The notes under the pieces are model-generated. The model was not told where the DNA came from. It saw only the letters and a list, made by a program, of their open reading frames with translations, and did not search any database. A stretch of 64,000 nt of DNA from Cryptosporangium minutisporangium (GTDB lineage: Bacteria > Actinomycetota > Actinomycetes > Mycobacteriales > Cryptosporangiaceae), in assembly GCF_039536245.1 (NCBI RefSeq), contig NZ_BAAAYN010000002.1, forward strand, positions 1-64,000, in the 5' to 3' direction. Both the position numbers and the translations under genes were made by a program. Of this stretch, positions 35,494 to 44,966 are shown piece by piece; within the stretch, counting starts at the first letter, position 1, and the number at the start of each line of letters is the position of its first letter.

Positions 35494-37161
35494 CTACGAG
35501 CTGAGGTAGCGGTGCACGAGGGTGACGGCCATCGCGCCTTCGCCGACGGCGGACGCGACCCGCTTGACCGACTGCGAACGGACGTCACCGGCGACGAACA
35601 CCCCGGGGACGCTGGTCTCCAGCGGGAACGGGTCCCGGTCGGCGGTCCAGCCCACCGGTCGTGCGCCGTCCTCCCCCAGCAGGTCCGTGCCCGCCAGGAC
35701 GAACCCGGCCTCGTCGCGCGCGAGCACGCCGTCCATCCAGTCGGTGAGCGGCGCCGCACCGATGAATACGAACAGGAACCCGGCGTCGACCGGCTCGACC
35801 TCGCCGGTGTCCTCGTTCCGCAGGTCCAGCCGCTGCAGCCGTCCCTCGCCGACACAGGAGCACACGGTCGTCCGGGTCTGGACGACGACGTTGTCGATCT
35901 CCTCGAGCTGCTTGATCAGGTACGCCGACATCGACGCTTCGAGCGACGAGCCGCGCACGATCAGCCGCACCCGCGACGCGTGCTTGGAGAAGAAGACCGC
36001 GGCCTGACCGGCGGAGTTGGCGCCGCCGACGATGACGACCTCCTGGCCGGCGCAGGCCGGTGCCTCGATCGCCGCGGAGCCGTAGTAGACGCCACGGCCG
36101 GTCAGGTCGTCGATGCCGTCGGCTCGCAGCCGCCGGTAGGACACCCCGGTCGCGAGCACGATGGCGTGTGCGGCGATCTCGGTGCCGTCCTCGAACCGCA
36201 CGCCACGGGCCGAACCCTTGACGATCAGCTCGCAGGCGCGCCGCGTCGTCAGGATCTCCGCCCCGAACTTGATCGCCTGACGCCGAGCGCGATCGGTCAG
36301 CTGCGCACCGCTGACACCGTCCGGAAAGCCCAAATAGTTCTCGATCCGGGAACTCTGACCCGCCTGGCCGCCGGTGGCCTGCTGCTCGACCAGCACGGTC
36401 CGTAACCCCTCGGAGGCCGCGTAGACCGCGGCGCCGAGACCGGCCGGTCCCCCACCGACGATGATCACGTCGTAGAACTTCTCGGCCGGGCTGGTGGCCA
36501 GGCCGACCCGGCTCGCCAGCTCGTTCGGCGCCGGGTTGCGCAGCACCTCGCCCTCGGGCGTGACCACCAGCGGGATGACGTCCGGGGTCTTCGGGTCGGC
36601 GTCGGCCGACTCGAGCAACCGCCGCCCCTCCGCCGAGTCGGCGAGGTACCAGCGATACGGCACCTGGTTGCGGGCCAGGAAGTCGCGCAGCTCGAACGAC
36701 GCCGGCGAGAACTGGTGCCCGACGACCTTGATCTCGTCCACCGGCGAGTCACCGGCCGCTTGCCAGGTGGCGATCAGCGCGTCGACGACCGGGTAGAGCT
36801 TCTCTTCCGGCGGGTCCCACGGCTTGAGCAGGTAGTGATCGACGTCGACCACGTTGATCGCCTGGATCGCGGCGTCGGTGTCGGCGTACGCGGTGAGCAG
36901 CGCGCGGCGGGCCCGCGGGAACAGGTCCATCGCGGCCTCGAGGAACTCGATGCCGTTCATCTGCGGCATCCGGTAGTCGGCGAGAATCGCCGCCACCCGG
37001 TCGCCGCGCAGCTTGATCTCCTTGAGTGCGTCCAGCGCCTGCGGACCGGAGTCGGCCCGCATCACCCGGTAGTCCTCGCCGTACCGGCGCCGCAGGTCGC
37101 GCGCGACGGCACGCGACACCGACGGATCGTCGTCGACGGTGAGCAGGACCGGCTTGCCCAT
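35494..37161 (-). CDS. Fused receiver / glutaredoxin-like / thioredoxin-reductase-like protein
   Basis: This 555-residue protein has three parts. Residues 1-125 form a receiver with Asp10-Asp11, phosphoacceptor Asp62 (LADYRMP), Thr90 and Lys113. Residues 140-222 resemble a glutaredoxin fold in which the CPYC position reads FSPAS. Residues 228-555 are a TrxB-like FAD/NAD domain (GGGPAGLGAA at 236, GGANSAGQA at 379, GVFVAGD near the end). The CxxC disulfide of TrxB is absent: the segment reads YYGSAAIEAPACAG. The family is known as fused response regulator/TrxR-like. Transcribed before the cNMP-domain kinase, it is likely that kinase's output, switching an oxidoreductase instead of DNA binding. 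Confidence 0.85.
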   Translation of the reverse strand: MGKPVLLTVDDDPSVSRAVARDLRRRYGEDYRVMRADSGPQALDALKEIKLRGDRVAAILADYRMPQMNGIEFLEAAMDLFPRARRALLTAYADTDAAIQAINVVDVDHYLLKPWDPPEEKLYPVVDALIATWQAAGDSPVDEIKVVGHQFSPASFELRDFLARNQVPYRWYLADSAEGRRLLESADADPKTPDVIPLVVTPEGEVLRNPAPNELASRVGLATSPAEKFYDVIIVGGGPAGLGAAVYAASEGLRTVLVEQQATGGQAGQSSRIENYLGFPDGVSGAQLTDRARRQAIKFGAEILTTRRACELIVKGSARGVRFEDGTEIAAHAIVLATGVSYRRLRADGIDDLTGRGVYYGSAAIEAPACAGQEVVIVGGANSAGQAAVFFSKHASRVRLIVRGSSLEASMSAYLIKQLEEIDNVVVQTRTTVCSCVGEGRLQRLDLRNEDTGEVEPVDAGFLFVFIGAAPLTDWMDGVLARDEAGFVLAGTDLLGEDGARPVGWTADRDPFPLETSVPGVFVAGDVRSQSVKRVASAVGEGAMAVTLVHRYLSS

Positions 37162-37317
37162 CAGCCCTCCCGGACACGCAGGACGCCGGCGCGCCCTGAC
37201 CGCTGATTAGTCTGCCTGAGTCCAGCCGGAACCCGTCAGCGCGCGGGTTACCTTCCGGTTTCGGGGCAGGCGGGTGGGGGATGTAGCGCGATATGTCCGT
37301 CTGCTGGACGGTCGATC

Positions 37318-37815
37318 TCAGCCCGGCCGGCCGGGGTGCGAACCGACGAGTTCGGGCAGCCGCGCGAACAACAGCGTGGCCTGGCCACGCGCGTCGGCGA
37401 TGATCGCGTCCGGCGCGGAGAGGTCCGCCTCGGTGCGCCAGACGAACGGGTGGTCGGTCGCGGACGGCGTCCCGGAGCCGGCCAGCGCGACGAACTGGTG
37501 GTCGATGTGCACGTGGTCGGCTGCGGTGTGCCGGTCGGGGCCGACCGGGATCTGCACCGTCCACCAGGGCGGCGGCACCGGCGTGTGCGGGTAACCGTCC
37601 GGAAACTTCTCGTGCGGCGGCGGCACCAGCGTGGCCGAGAGCCCGGTCTCCTCGGCCACCTCACGGACCGCCGCCTCGGCGGCGGTCTCGTCCGGCTCGA
37701 CGTGGCCACCGGGCGGGATCCAGACGCCGAGCCGGGGATGGAACACCAGGCCCAGGCAGTAGCCCTCCCCCACCAGGCCGAAGACGAAGACCGTCGCGGT
37801 CGCCTCCTTGATCAC
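37318..37815 (-). CDS. Nudix hydrolase
   Basis: This 165-residue protein has a complete Nudix box, GX5EX7REUXEEXGU, at residues 37-59 (Gly37, Glu43, Arg51-Glu52, Glu55-Glu56, Gly58). Such enzymes hydrolyse nucleoside diphosphates linked to other groups, often as housecleaning. The N-terminus ATATVFVFGLVGEGYCLGLV is typical of the beta strands before the box. The substrate cannot be read from the sequence. It is separate from the upstream receiver gene by 156 bp. Confidence 0.88.
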   Translation of the reverse strand: MIKEATATVFVFGLVGEGYCLGLVFHPRLGVWIPPGGHVEPDETAAEAAVREVAEETGLSATLVPPPHEKFPDGYPHTPVPPPWWTVQIPVGPDRHTAADHVHIDHQFVALAGSGTPSATDHPFVWRTEADLSAPDAIIADARGQATLLFARLPELVGSHPGRPG

Positions 37816-38003
37816 CCGCCGAACGCTACCGGTGCGCCGGCCCTCCGATCAGGGTGGGCTCCCGGCCCGTACGGCCCACATTTCGCCGCGTCCTGTTAGC
37901 AGATCAGCGGTGTCCACGACGATCCGTCCACAGCCCGGAGCGGCGTCGGCGGAGGCTCTGTGGATTGTTCCCTCTTGTCGTACACCAGTTCTAGATTCGA
38001 GTC

Positions 38004-39614
38004 ATGAGCGGGTGCGGGATTCAAGAACGACTCATCGGGCTGCCGGTGGGGCCAGAGCTCGTCGACGCACTGGTCGGCCTCGGCCCGGTGGAGCGGCAGA
38101 CGGTCGACAACAGCGGTGTGCGTGAAGTCTGGCCCGACGCCACCGAACAGGTCATCGTCGCGCAGGCGTGGCAGAAGGTCGTCGCGTGGGCGGAGGCGCA
38201 GCTGAACAACGCGGTACGGCAGATCGTCGGCCATCGGGTCGACCCTACGGATGAGGACTGGGGTCGCGAAGAGGTCGCCGCGGGGCTGCGCTGGTCGAAC
38301 CGCGCCGCCGCCGACCGCATCGACGTGGCCCGAGCTCTGGCGGGAAGGCTGTTCCGGACCGGTCAGCAACTGGCCGAGGGCCGGATCAGCTACCGGCACG
38401 CCGCGGAGATCGTCCAGCACCTGGAGCCCTTGGACGACGAGCTGGCCGCCGAGGTGGAGGCGCGCCTCCTGGGTGCCGCGGGGACGAAGACGTCCGCCCA
38501 GCTGGGGCGGTTGGCCCGGAAGGAAGTGATGAAGGCCGATCCGGCCGGCGCGGACGAGCGGCACCGGCGGGCGCGGCGCCGGCGGCGGGTCGAGTTCACG
38601 GCCCTGGAGGACGCGATGGCCGAGCTGCGCGCGCTGCTCCCGGCCGCGGACGCCGCCCGCATCCGGACGGCGCTCGATCGGATCGCGGGGCGGTCGCGGG
38701 CGAAAGGTGACGACCGGACGCTGGACGCCCGCCGCGCGGATGCCCTGGTTGCCCTCGCAGAGCTCGGCATCCTGACCGCCGACGGCGAGCTGCCGCTCCC
38801 ACCCGAGCTCGCCACGGACCCCGACGCAACCCCGGAACCTCCGGCGACCGGCGACACCACCGCGACGCCCGCGGCCACGGCCACGGCCGAGCGGACGGCC
38901 ACGGAGCAGACGGCCACCGACGACCCCCGGAACTCGGACGACCTCGAGCCGGACCGCGGGACGCGGCTGCCCGACCGATGCCAGGATCTGATCCGGGCGG
39001 TGTTGAGCCGCACCCGCGCCGCCGCGCCGCGCGTCGCGTTGGTGGCACCGCTGTCCACTGTGCTCGGCGCAGCGCAGCTCCCCGGCGACCTCACCGGCTA
39101 CGGTCCCGTCCCGCCGGGCGTCGTCCGCGAACTCGCCGCGACCGGACGCTGGGAGAAGTGGTTGACCGATCGCCGAGGGGTCGTCACCGACCTGGGCCGC
39201 TCGACCTACCGGCCCACCGCCGCGCTCGCCGACCTCATTCGCGCGACGTACCCGACGTGCATGTTCCCTGGCTGCTCGCAGCCGTCCTACCGCTGCGACC
39301 TCGACCACAACGTCCGCCGCATCGACGGCGGCCCGACCAGCGCCGGCAATCTCCTGCCGTTGTGCCGACGGCATCATCGCGCCAAGGATGAAGCCGGTTG
39401 GGATCTCGTTCACGACCCGATCACCGGAGCGTGCACCTGGACCAGCCCGGCCGGCCACTCGTACACCGTCGAGCCGCCGATCCAGGACAGCGGAGCCGGT
39501 CCGGACCTCGAACCCGCCGACTGGGCCCTTCCCCTCGTGCCCCGACCGGAACCCCATGGAGCGGCCGGTGACCGCCGCGCCCCGGTCGACCTCGACGATC
39601 CACCGCCCTTCTGA
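38004..39614 (+). CDS. DUF222 and HNH endonuclease domain protein (13E12 repeat family type)
   Basis: This 536-residue protein has a DUF222 region with GRISYRHAAEIVQHLEPLDD and a C-terminal HNH nuclease (CMFPGCSQPSYRCDLDHN, then NLLPLCRRHHRAKDE) with zinc Cys residues. Between them is a Thr/Ala/Glu-rich linker of about 40 residues (near 270-312). These proteins occur in many copies in actinobacterial genomes and are thought to be linked to mobile or repeated DNA. A strong terminator follows. The nuclease activity is inferred from the motif only. Confidence 0.9.
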   Translation: MSGCGIQERLIGLPVGPELVDALVGLGPVERQTVDNSGVREVWPDATEQVIVAQAWQKVVAWAEAQLNNAVRQIVGHRVDPTDEDWGREEVAAGLRWSNRAAADRIDVARALAGRLFRTGQQLAEGRISYRHAAEIVQHLEPLDDELAAEVEARLLGAAGTKTSAQLGRLARKEVMKADPAGADERHRRARRRRRVEFTALEDAMAELRALLPAADAARIRTALDRIAGRSRAKGDDRTLDARRADALVALAELGILTADGELPLPPELATDPDATPEPPATGDTTATPAATATAERTATEQTATDDPRNSDDLEPDRGTRLPDRCQDLIRAVLSRTRAAAPRVALVAPLSTVLGAAQLPGDLTGYGPVPPGVVRELAATGRWEKWLTDRRGVVTDLGRSTYRPTAALADLIRATYPTCMFPGCSQPSYRCDLDHNVRRIDGGPTSAGNLLPLCRRHHRAKDEAGWDLVHDPITGACTWTSPAGHSYTVEPPIQDSGAGPDLEPADWALPLVPRPEPHGAAGDRRAPVDLDDPPPF

Positions 39615-39632
39615 CCACGGTCACCCGTGGCA

Positions 39633-39658
39633 CCGGGCCTCCACCCACGGAGGCCCGG
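39633..39658 (+). terminator. Terminator after the DUF222/HNH gene
   Basis: CCGGGCCTCC at 39633-39642 and GGAGGCCCGG at 39649-39658 form a perfect 10 bp stem with a 6 nt loop, with additional complementary sequence outside it. It lies 18 bp past the stop codon. Confidence 0.8.
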
Positions 39659-39808
39659 CACTGCCACGTGCTCGCTGACCCGGGAGCAGGCACAAACCCG
39701 GGGAGTCCACAAGCCTCTGACGAGCTAGCCGCCCTGATACCCGCGCGGGAGGGGAAGTCCCGCCGGAGCGTGACGACGTGCGACGCTCGCGATTCCTAGG
39801 TTGCGAGC

Positions 39809-40981
39809 ATGAAACGTCTCCTCGTTACCGTGGCAGCGACCACAGCGCTCCTCGGAGCTGCCGCGACCGCAGCCGTAGCCGATCCCCGCCCGGAGGCCGC
39901 CGTGCTCCAGCGGGACGCGAACGCGTTGCTCGACCAGGGGGCGCCCGGCGTGATCGCCGAGGTCGTCACCCCGCACGGATCGACCACGGTGCGGGCCGGC
40001 GTCGGCAACACCACAACCGGCGAACCCATCCCCTGGCGCGCGAAGTTCCGGATCGGGAGCTTCACGAAAACGTTCGTCGCCGCGACCATGCTGCAACTGG
40101 TCGGCGAGGGCGAGCTGTCACTCGAAGATCCCGTCGACCGGTGGCTTCCGGGCCTGGTCACCGGGAACGGCAACGACGGACGCCGCATCACGGTCCGGCA
40201 GCTCCTCCAGCAGACGAGCGGGCTCCCGGAGTACATGCGACTGCTCCCGTACCTGCGCAGCGAACAGGAGTTCCTCGCCAACCGGACCAAGACCCTGCAG
40301 CCTGAGGAGCTGATCGCGCTGGCGCTGCAGCAACAGCCGATGTTCGCGCCCGGCACCCGCTGGGCCTACTCCAGCACGAACTACATCCTGGCCGGGATGA
40401 TCATCCGACGCGTCACCGGCCACAGCTGGCAGTCCGAGGTCACCCGCCGCATCATCCGGCCGCTCCGGTTGACCGACACGTCGGTCCCGCGCACCGCGCT
40501 CGACGTCCCGGAGCCGCACGCCATCGGCTACGAGCGGTTCCCGCGCCCGGACGGCACCTTCGGCGACCCCATCGACGTCACCCGGATCAACCCGACCTGG
40601 GCCGATGCGGGCGGCTCGATCATCAGCACGACCGCCGACGGCAACCGCTTCCTGCAGGCGCTGCTCGGTGGCCGGGTGCTGCGACCCGCTCAGCTCGCGG
40701 CGATGACGACGACGGTACCGGCGCCGTCGTTCAGCAACAGCTGGCCGAAGCCCCGGTACGGCCTGGGTCTCCTGTGGAGCTCGACGCCGTGCGGCGGCAT
40801 GTGGTCGCACCCCGGCGACTTCCTCGGGTACGGGTTCCGCAACGGTGTCGACCGCAACGGGACGCGGAGTGTGGCGGTGGCCATGAATACCCACTCGCTG
40901 GTGCGGAAGCCCGGCGTGCCGGCGCCGACGTTCGATCCCGCGCTCGACCTCATCCAGCACGCCCTCTGCGGCACCCGCTGA
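39809..40981 (+). CDS. Secreted class C beta-lactamase/DD-peptidase-type serine hydrolase
   Basis: This 390-residue protein has signal peptide MKRLLVTVAATTALLGAAAT with cleavage expected after AVA. The SxxK motif is GSFTK (near residue 89), the YxN position reads WAYSSTNY, so the Asn of the R61-like YSN is Ser as in many actinobacterial relatives, and the third motif is HPGDFLGY (HxG). It resembles Streptomyces R61 DD-peptidase and esterases of the beta-lactamase family. It is convergent with the nagA gene. Whether it acts on peptidoglycan or small esters is unclear. Confidence 0.85.
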   Translation: MKRLLVTVAATTALLGAAATAAVADPRPEAAVLQRDANALLDQGAPGVIAEVVTPHGSTTVRAGVGNTTTGEPIPWRAKFRIGSFTKTFVAATMLQLVGEGELSLEDPVDRWLPGLVTGNGNDGRRITVRQLLQQTSGLPEYMRLLPYLRSEQEFLANRTKTLQPEELIALALQQQPMFAPGTRWAYSSTNYILAGMIIRRVTGHSWQSEVTRRIIRPLRLTDTSVPRTALDVPEPHAIGYERFPRPDGTFGDPIDVTRINPTWADAGGSIISTTADGNRFLQALLGGRVLRPAQLAAMTTTVPAPSFSNSWPKPRYGLGLLWSSTPCGGMWSHPGDFLGYGFRNGVDRNGTRSVAVAMNTHSLVRKPGVPAPTFDPALDLIQHALCGTR

Positions 40982-41009
40982 GCCGGCACGGCACCGAATC
41001 GACCCGCTG

Positions 41010-41037
41010 CCGCCGCCGGGCGATGTCCCGGCGGCGG
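41010..41037. terminator. Bidirectional terminator between serine hydrolase and nagA
   Basis: CCGCCGCCGGG at 41010-41020 and CCCGGCGGCGG at 41027-41037 pair perfectly over 11 bp around a 6 nt loop, midway between the two convergent stop codons. Confidence 0.85.
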
Positions 41038-41060
41038 GAGCGGCCTCGCGAAGCGGCCGG

Positions 41061-42200
41061 TCAGCTGAGCCAGCTGCCTCCGCGCATCACCCGCGCGAGC
41101 CGGAGTTCCTCGTCCAGCAGCACCAGGTCCGCGTCGAGGCCCGGGGCGATCGCGCCGCAGCGGTCGGCGAGCCCGAGCAAGCGAGCCGGCGTTCCGGACG
41201 CCGCGACCGACGCGTCGACGATGTCCATCCCCACCACCGTGACCGCCCGCCGCACCGCGACGTCCATCGTCAACGTGCTGCCGGCGAGCGACCCGTTGGA
41301 CGCCAGCCGGGCCTGCCCGTCGCTCACCACGACGTCCTGCCCGCCCAGCACGTAGGTGCCGTCACCGACGCCGGTCGCGTCGATCGCGTCGGTGACCAGG
41401 ACGAGCCGGTCCCCGCCCCCGGCGGGGCTCCGGAGCAGCAGCCGTGCCGCCGCCGGGTGGACGTGTACGCCGTCGTTGATCAGCTCGCACGGCACCCCGG
41501 CGTCGAGCGCGGCCGGCACCGGACCGGGCTCCCGGTGGTGGGTACCGCGCATCCCGTTGAACGCGTGGGTCACCAGCGACGCTCCGCGCTCGAACGCGGC
41601 CAGCGTCGTCGCGTAATCGGCGTCGGTGTGACCGACCGCGGCCACCACTCCGGCCGCGACCAACTGGTCGATCAGATCGAGTCCGCCCGGCCGCTCCGGC
41701 GCGACCGTGACCACCCGCACGGTGCCGCGCCCGGCGTCGAGCAGGGTGCGGAGCGCTTCCGGGTCCGGGTCGATCAAGTGCGCGGGGTTCTGCGCTCCGC
41801 ACCGAGCGCCGGCCAGGAACGGCCCCTCCAGGTGTGCCCCGACGACGCCGGTGCCGCGATCGACGGCGTCAGCGACCCACTTCAGCTGCTCGGTCAGCGC
41901 GCTGACCGGAGCGGTCACCAGCGATACCAGCGTGCGGGTAGTGCCCCGGGTGGCGTGGTACGCCACGCCGGCCGCCAGATCGTCCGCCGACGTGGTGAAG
42001 TCGTAGCCGCCGCCACCGTGCACGTGCAGGTCGATGAAGCCGGGCAGCAGCCATCCGCCACCCAGGTCGACGCCCGGACCGCTGCCTTCGGGCGGAGTAC
42101 CGGTCCCGATCGCGGTGATGGTCGACCCGTCCAGCAGAACCCACCCCGGGTCGAGAACTCCGGTGGGCGTCACCACCCGAGCACCTGTCAGGAGCGTCAC
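41061..42200 (-). CDS. nagA: N-acetylglucosamine-6-phosphate deacetylase
   Basis: This 379-residue amidohydrolase converts GlcNAc-6-P to GlcN-6-P and acetate. It shows the metal-binding DLHVHGGGGYDF, the HLEGPFLAG Glu ligand, the AVGHTDADY and THAFNGMRG metal and substrate-binding His residues, and catalytic Asp in VLVTDAIDATG. The GTG start at 42200 overlaps the murQ stop codon by 4 bp (GTGA). It is the last gene of the amino-sugar operon. Confidence 0.92.
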   Translation of the reverse strand: MTLLTGARVVTPTGVLDPGWVLLDGSTITAIGTGTPPEGSGPGVDLGGGWLLPGFIDLHVHGGGGYDFTTSADDLAAGVAYHATRGTTRTLVSLVTAPVSALTEQLKWVADAVDRGTGVVGAHLEGPFLAGARCGAQNPAHLIDPDPEALRTLLDAGRGTVRVVTVAPERPGGLDLIDQLVAAGVVAAVGHTDADYATTLAAFERGASLVTHAFNGMRGTHHREPGPVPAALDAGVPCELINDGVHVHPAAARLLLRSPAGGGDRLVLVTDAIDATGVGDGTYVLGGQDVVVSDGQARLASNGSLAGSTLTMDVAVRRAVTVVGMDIVDASVAASGTPARLLGLADRCGAIAPGLDADLVLLDEELRLARVMRGGSWLS

Positions 42201-43063
42201 CGGGCCGCCGCCAGCGCGGAGCGGAGCGTGCGGTGACCGGCAGCGAGTGCCGCCGCCTCGGTGGGCGGCAGCCCGGAGGTCAACAGCAGGACCGCGGCGC
42301 GGGCGTTGCCGTCGCACCGGTCCAGTGCGGCCGCGGCGTCCTCCGGCGGACAGCCGACGATCTCGGCCACCAGCCCGGCGCTGCGCTCCCGCAGCTTCGC
42401 GTTCGCCGGTACGACGTCGATCATCACGTCGTCGTGAACGCGCCCGAGCCGCACCATCGCCGCGGTGGTCAGGGCATCCAGCACGAGCTTCTGCGCGGTG
42501 CCAGCGGTCAGCCGGGTCGAGCCGCGCAGCACCTCGGGGCCGATCGGGACCTCGATCGCGACGTCGGCGGCGAAGGCCAGCGGCGAACCGGCCACCGTGG
42601 TCACCGACACCACCGCGCCGCCCAGCTCGTGGGCGAGCCCCGCGGCGGCGAGCGTGTACGGCGTCCGGCCGCTCGCCGCGACCGCCACCAGCACGTCACC
42701 GGCGCCGAATCCGGTCTCGGTGAGGTCGGCCCGCCCGGCGTCGACGTTGTCCTCGTCTCCGTCGGTGCCGGTGAGGCCGCCGGGTCCGCCACCGGCGGTG
42801 CGGGCGGCCACCCGGTCGCCGGCGAGCCCGAACGTGCCGGGCAGCTCGGCCGCCTGCAGCACCGCCAGCCGCCCGGACGTGCCGGCGCCGATCAGCACCA
42901 GCCGACCGCCGTCCGCCATCCGGGCGGCGATCAGTTCGGCGGCGTCCGCCACCCGGGACGTCGCCGAGCGGACCGCGGGCAGCACCCTCGCCTCGGCGTC
43001 GAAGAGTCGCTCGGCCACCCCGTGTGCGGAGAGCTGGTCGAGCGGGAGATCGTTACTACTCAT
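42197..43063 (-). CDS. murQ: N-acetylmuramic acid 6-phosphate etherase
   Basis: This 288-residue SIS-fold enzyme removes D-lactate from MurNAc-6-P to give GlcNAc-6-P. It has the family pattern GGRLVLIGAGTSGRLAVLQA, GDVLVAVAASGRTPYT and the VLRGSTRLTAGTAQKLVL segment, and its length fits MurQ. The ATG overlaps the upstream SIS gene stop by 4 bp and its own end overlaps nagA, so the three enzymes are translated together. Confidence 0.93.
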   Translation of the reverse strand: MSSNDLPLDQLSAHGVAERLFDAEARVLPAVRSATSRVADAAELIAARMADGGRLVLIGAGTSGRLAVLQAAELPGTFGLAGDRVAARTAGGGPGGLTGTDGDEDNVDAGRADLTETGFGAGDVLVAVAASGRTPYTLAAAGLAHELGGAVVSVTTVAGSPLAFAADVAIEVPIGPEVLRGSTRLTAGTAQKLVLDALTTAAMVRLGRVHDDVMIDVVPANAKLRERSAGLVAEIVGCPPEDAAAALDRCDGNARAAVLLLTSGLPPTEAAALAAGHRTLRSALAAAR

Positions 43064-44127
43064 CGGGTATGGGTCACTTTCGAAAGGCCGCGAGGTCGGT
43101 CCGGGTTCTCGCCGCGGTCGAGGGCGATCTGCCGGGCGAGCCGCTGCAGCGGCAGGATGTCGAGCACCGGTGCGAGCGCCGGGGGGACGCCGTCGCGCAC
43201 GACCGGGAGCTCTCCGGAGGGGTCGGCACCGACCACCAGGACGTCGGCGCCGGAACCGCGTAGCCGCTCCACCACCGGGGCCACGGCCTCGCCGCCCGCG
43301 TCCGGCGTCGCGACGGCGATCACCGGCACGCCGGAGTCGATCATCGCGAGCGGGCCGTGCAGCAGGTCGGCGGTGGAGAAGGCCTGCGCGGAGAGGTAGC
43401 TGGTCTCCATGAGCTTGAGTGCGGCTTCCCGTGCGGTCGGGTAGCCGAACCCACGGCCGGTGGTGACCAGCCGTTCCGCGAAGCGGTACCGGGCAGCGGC
43501 GACCGGTACGGCGTCCTCACGGGCGAGGGTGGCGGCGGCCGCGTCGGGCAGTGCCGCCGCGTCCGCCGCGGAGCCACCGAGCAGCAGGTAGAGCGCGAGC
43601 AGCTCGGCGGTGTACGTCTTCGTCGCGGCGACCGCCTTCTCCGCGCCCGCCCGGACGTCCACCGAGAACTCGGCGGCGGACGCGAGCGCGGAGCCCGGGT
43701 CGTTCGTGACCGCGACAGTGGTCGCGCCGCACTCCCCGGCCACGGTCAGGGAGTCGACCAGGTCGGGCGAGGCGCCGGACTGGCTGACGCCGAGGAACAG
43801 CACGTCCCGCAGGTCGGGGCGGCTGCCGTAGAGCGTCATCGTCGACGGGGACGCGAGCCCGGCCGGGAGACCGAGGCGGGTCTCCACCAGGTACTTGGCG
43901 TACAGCGCGGCGTGATCGCTGGTGCCCCGGGCGGCGAGCAGCACGAACCGCGGAGCCCGCGCGCGCACCGCGTCGGCGACCTCGCTGATCGCGGCTGCCT
44001 CGGCGAGCAGCGTGGCGAGGATCGCGGGCTGCTCGGCGATCTCCGCCCCCATGAGCGAACCCGGTGCCCCTGGATCGATCCCGTCAGCGGACGTGTCCGC
44101 ATTCTTCTCGTTCGTCACTTGCGTCAT
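43060..44127 (-). CDS. SIS-domain aminosugar isomerase/deaminase (NagB-II/GlmS-isomerase-like)
   Basis: This 355-residue protein has two SIS domains (LAARGTSDHAALYAKYLVE with LGVSQSGASPDLVDSL; GFGYPTAREAALKLMETSYL with LLHGPLAMID) as in the isomerase half of GlmS and in NagB-II deaminases. No classical NagB is in the cluster, so this enzyme probably makes Fru-6-P from GlcN-6-P. The ATG at 44127 overlaps the permease stop by 4 bp. A second ATG at residue 26 (MGAEIAEQPA) matches where related proteins begin, so the true start is uncertain. Confidence 0.82.
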   Translation of the reverse strand: MTQVTNEKNADTSADGIDPGAPGSLMGAEIAEQPAILATLLAEAAAISEVADAVRARAPRFVLLAARGTSDHAALYAKYLVETRLGLPAGLASPSTMTLYGSRPDLRDVLFLGVSQSGASPDLVDSLTVAGECGATTVAVTNDPGSALASAAEFSVDVRAGAEKAVAATKTYTAELLALYLLLGGSAADAAALPDAAAATLAREDAVPVAAARYRFAERLVTTGRGFGYPTAREAALKLMETSYLSAQAFSTADLLHGPLAMIDSGVPVIAVATPDAGGEAVAPVVERLRGSGADVLVVGADPSGELPVVRDGVPPALAPVLDILPLQRLARQIALDRGENPDRPRGLSKVTHTR

Positions 44128-44966
44128 CCTTTCACCGCGCCCGCGGTGAGCCCACCGACCATCCGGCGCTGGACGATCAGGAAGAAAATCAGTACCGGCA
44201 GCGTGAACAGCACCGATCCGGCCATCGCACCGCCCCAGTCGTCGCCGAACGCGGTGCGGAACGTCGCCAGCCAGACCGGCAGCGTGTAGTTGTCCTCGTT
44301 GCGCATGAACACGAACGCGTACAGGTACTCGTTCCACGCCGTGATGAAGCCGAAGATCGACGTCGCGACCAGGCCGGGGCCGAGCAGCGGCAGCACCACT
44401 CGCCGGAACGCCTGCCAGCGCGTGCAGCCGTCGACCATCGCGGCCTCCTCCAGCTCCGCCGGTACCGCGGCGACGAATCCGCGCAGCGTCCAGATCGTGA
44501 ACGGCAGGATCGAGACGAAGTAGACGAGGATCAGCGCGGGTAGGCGGTCGAGCAGGTCGAACTGCCGGAACACCAGGAAGTACGGGATGAACAGCGCCTC
44601 GAATGGCGCGAGCTGCACGGCCAGGATGAGCACCAGGTAGGCCTTGCGCCCCCGGAACCGGAACCGGGCCACCGCGACCGCCGCCAGCAGCGCGGTCACG
44701 GTCGAGAGCGCCACCGCGCTCAACGTCACGAACAGGCTGTTGCGGACGTAGATCCAGAAGCCGGGCCGCTCGACCGCCGTGACGAAGTGGTCGAACGTCG
44801 GGTCGGTCGGGAAGAACACCGGCGGATCACTCTGGATGTCGAGGGTCGGCAGGAACGCCGTCCGGAGCATCCAGTACGCGGGGAACGCGAAGAAGAAGAT
44901 GACGAGCAGCGCGAGCGCGTTCGGCCCCGCCCTGCGCAATTTGCGGGGGGCCTGGACCAGCTTCAT
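44124..44966 (-). CDS. Amino-sugar ABC transporter permease (MalG-like)
   Basis: This 280-residue permease has six membrane helices, the EAA loop EEAAMVDGCTRWQAFRRVVL, and the common tail GLTAGAVKG. The ATG overlaps the previous permease stop (ATGA). With its partner it forms the channel of the amino-sugar importer. No ATPase gene is nearby. Confidence 0.92.
   Translation of the reverse strand: MKLVQAPRKLRRAGPNALALLVIFFFAFPAYWMLRTAFLPTLDIQSDPPVFFPTDPTFDHFVTAVERPGFWIYVRNSLFVTLSAVALSTVTALLAAVAVARFRFRGRKAYLVLILAVQLAPFEALFIPYFLVFRQFDLLDRLPALILVYFVSILPFTIWTLRGFVAAVPAELEEAAMVDGCTRWQAFRRVVLPLLGPGLVATSIFGFITAWNEYLYAFVFMRNEDNYTLPVWLATFRTAFGDDWGGAMAGSVLFTLPVLIFFLIVQRRMVGGLTAGAVKG

Noticed and set aside
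38004-39614. Intact transposon
   Set aside because: DUF222/HNH proteins are often repeat-linked, but no terminal inverted repeats or target duplication could be seen.
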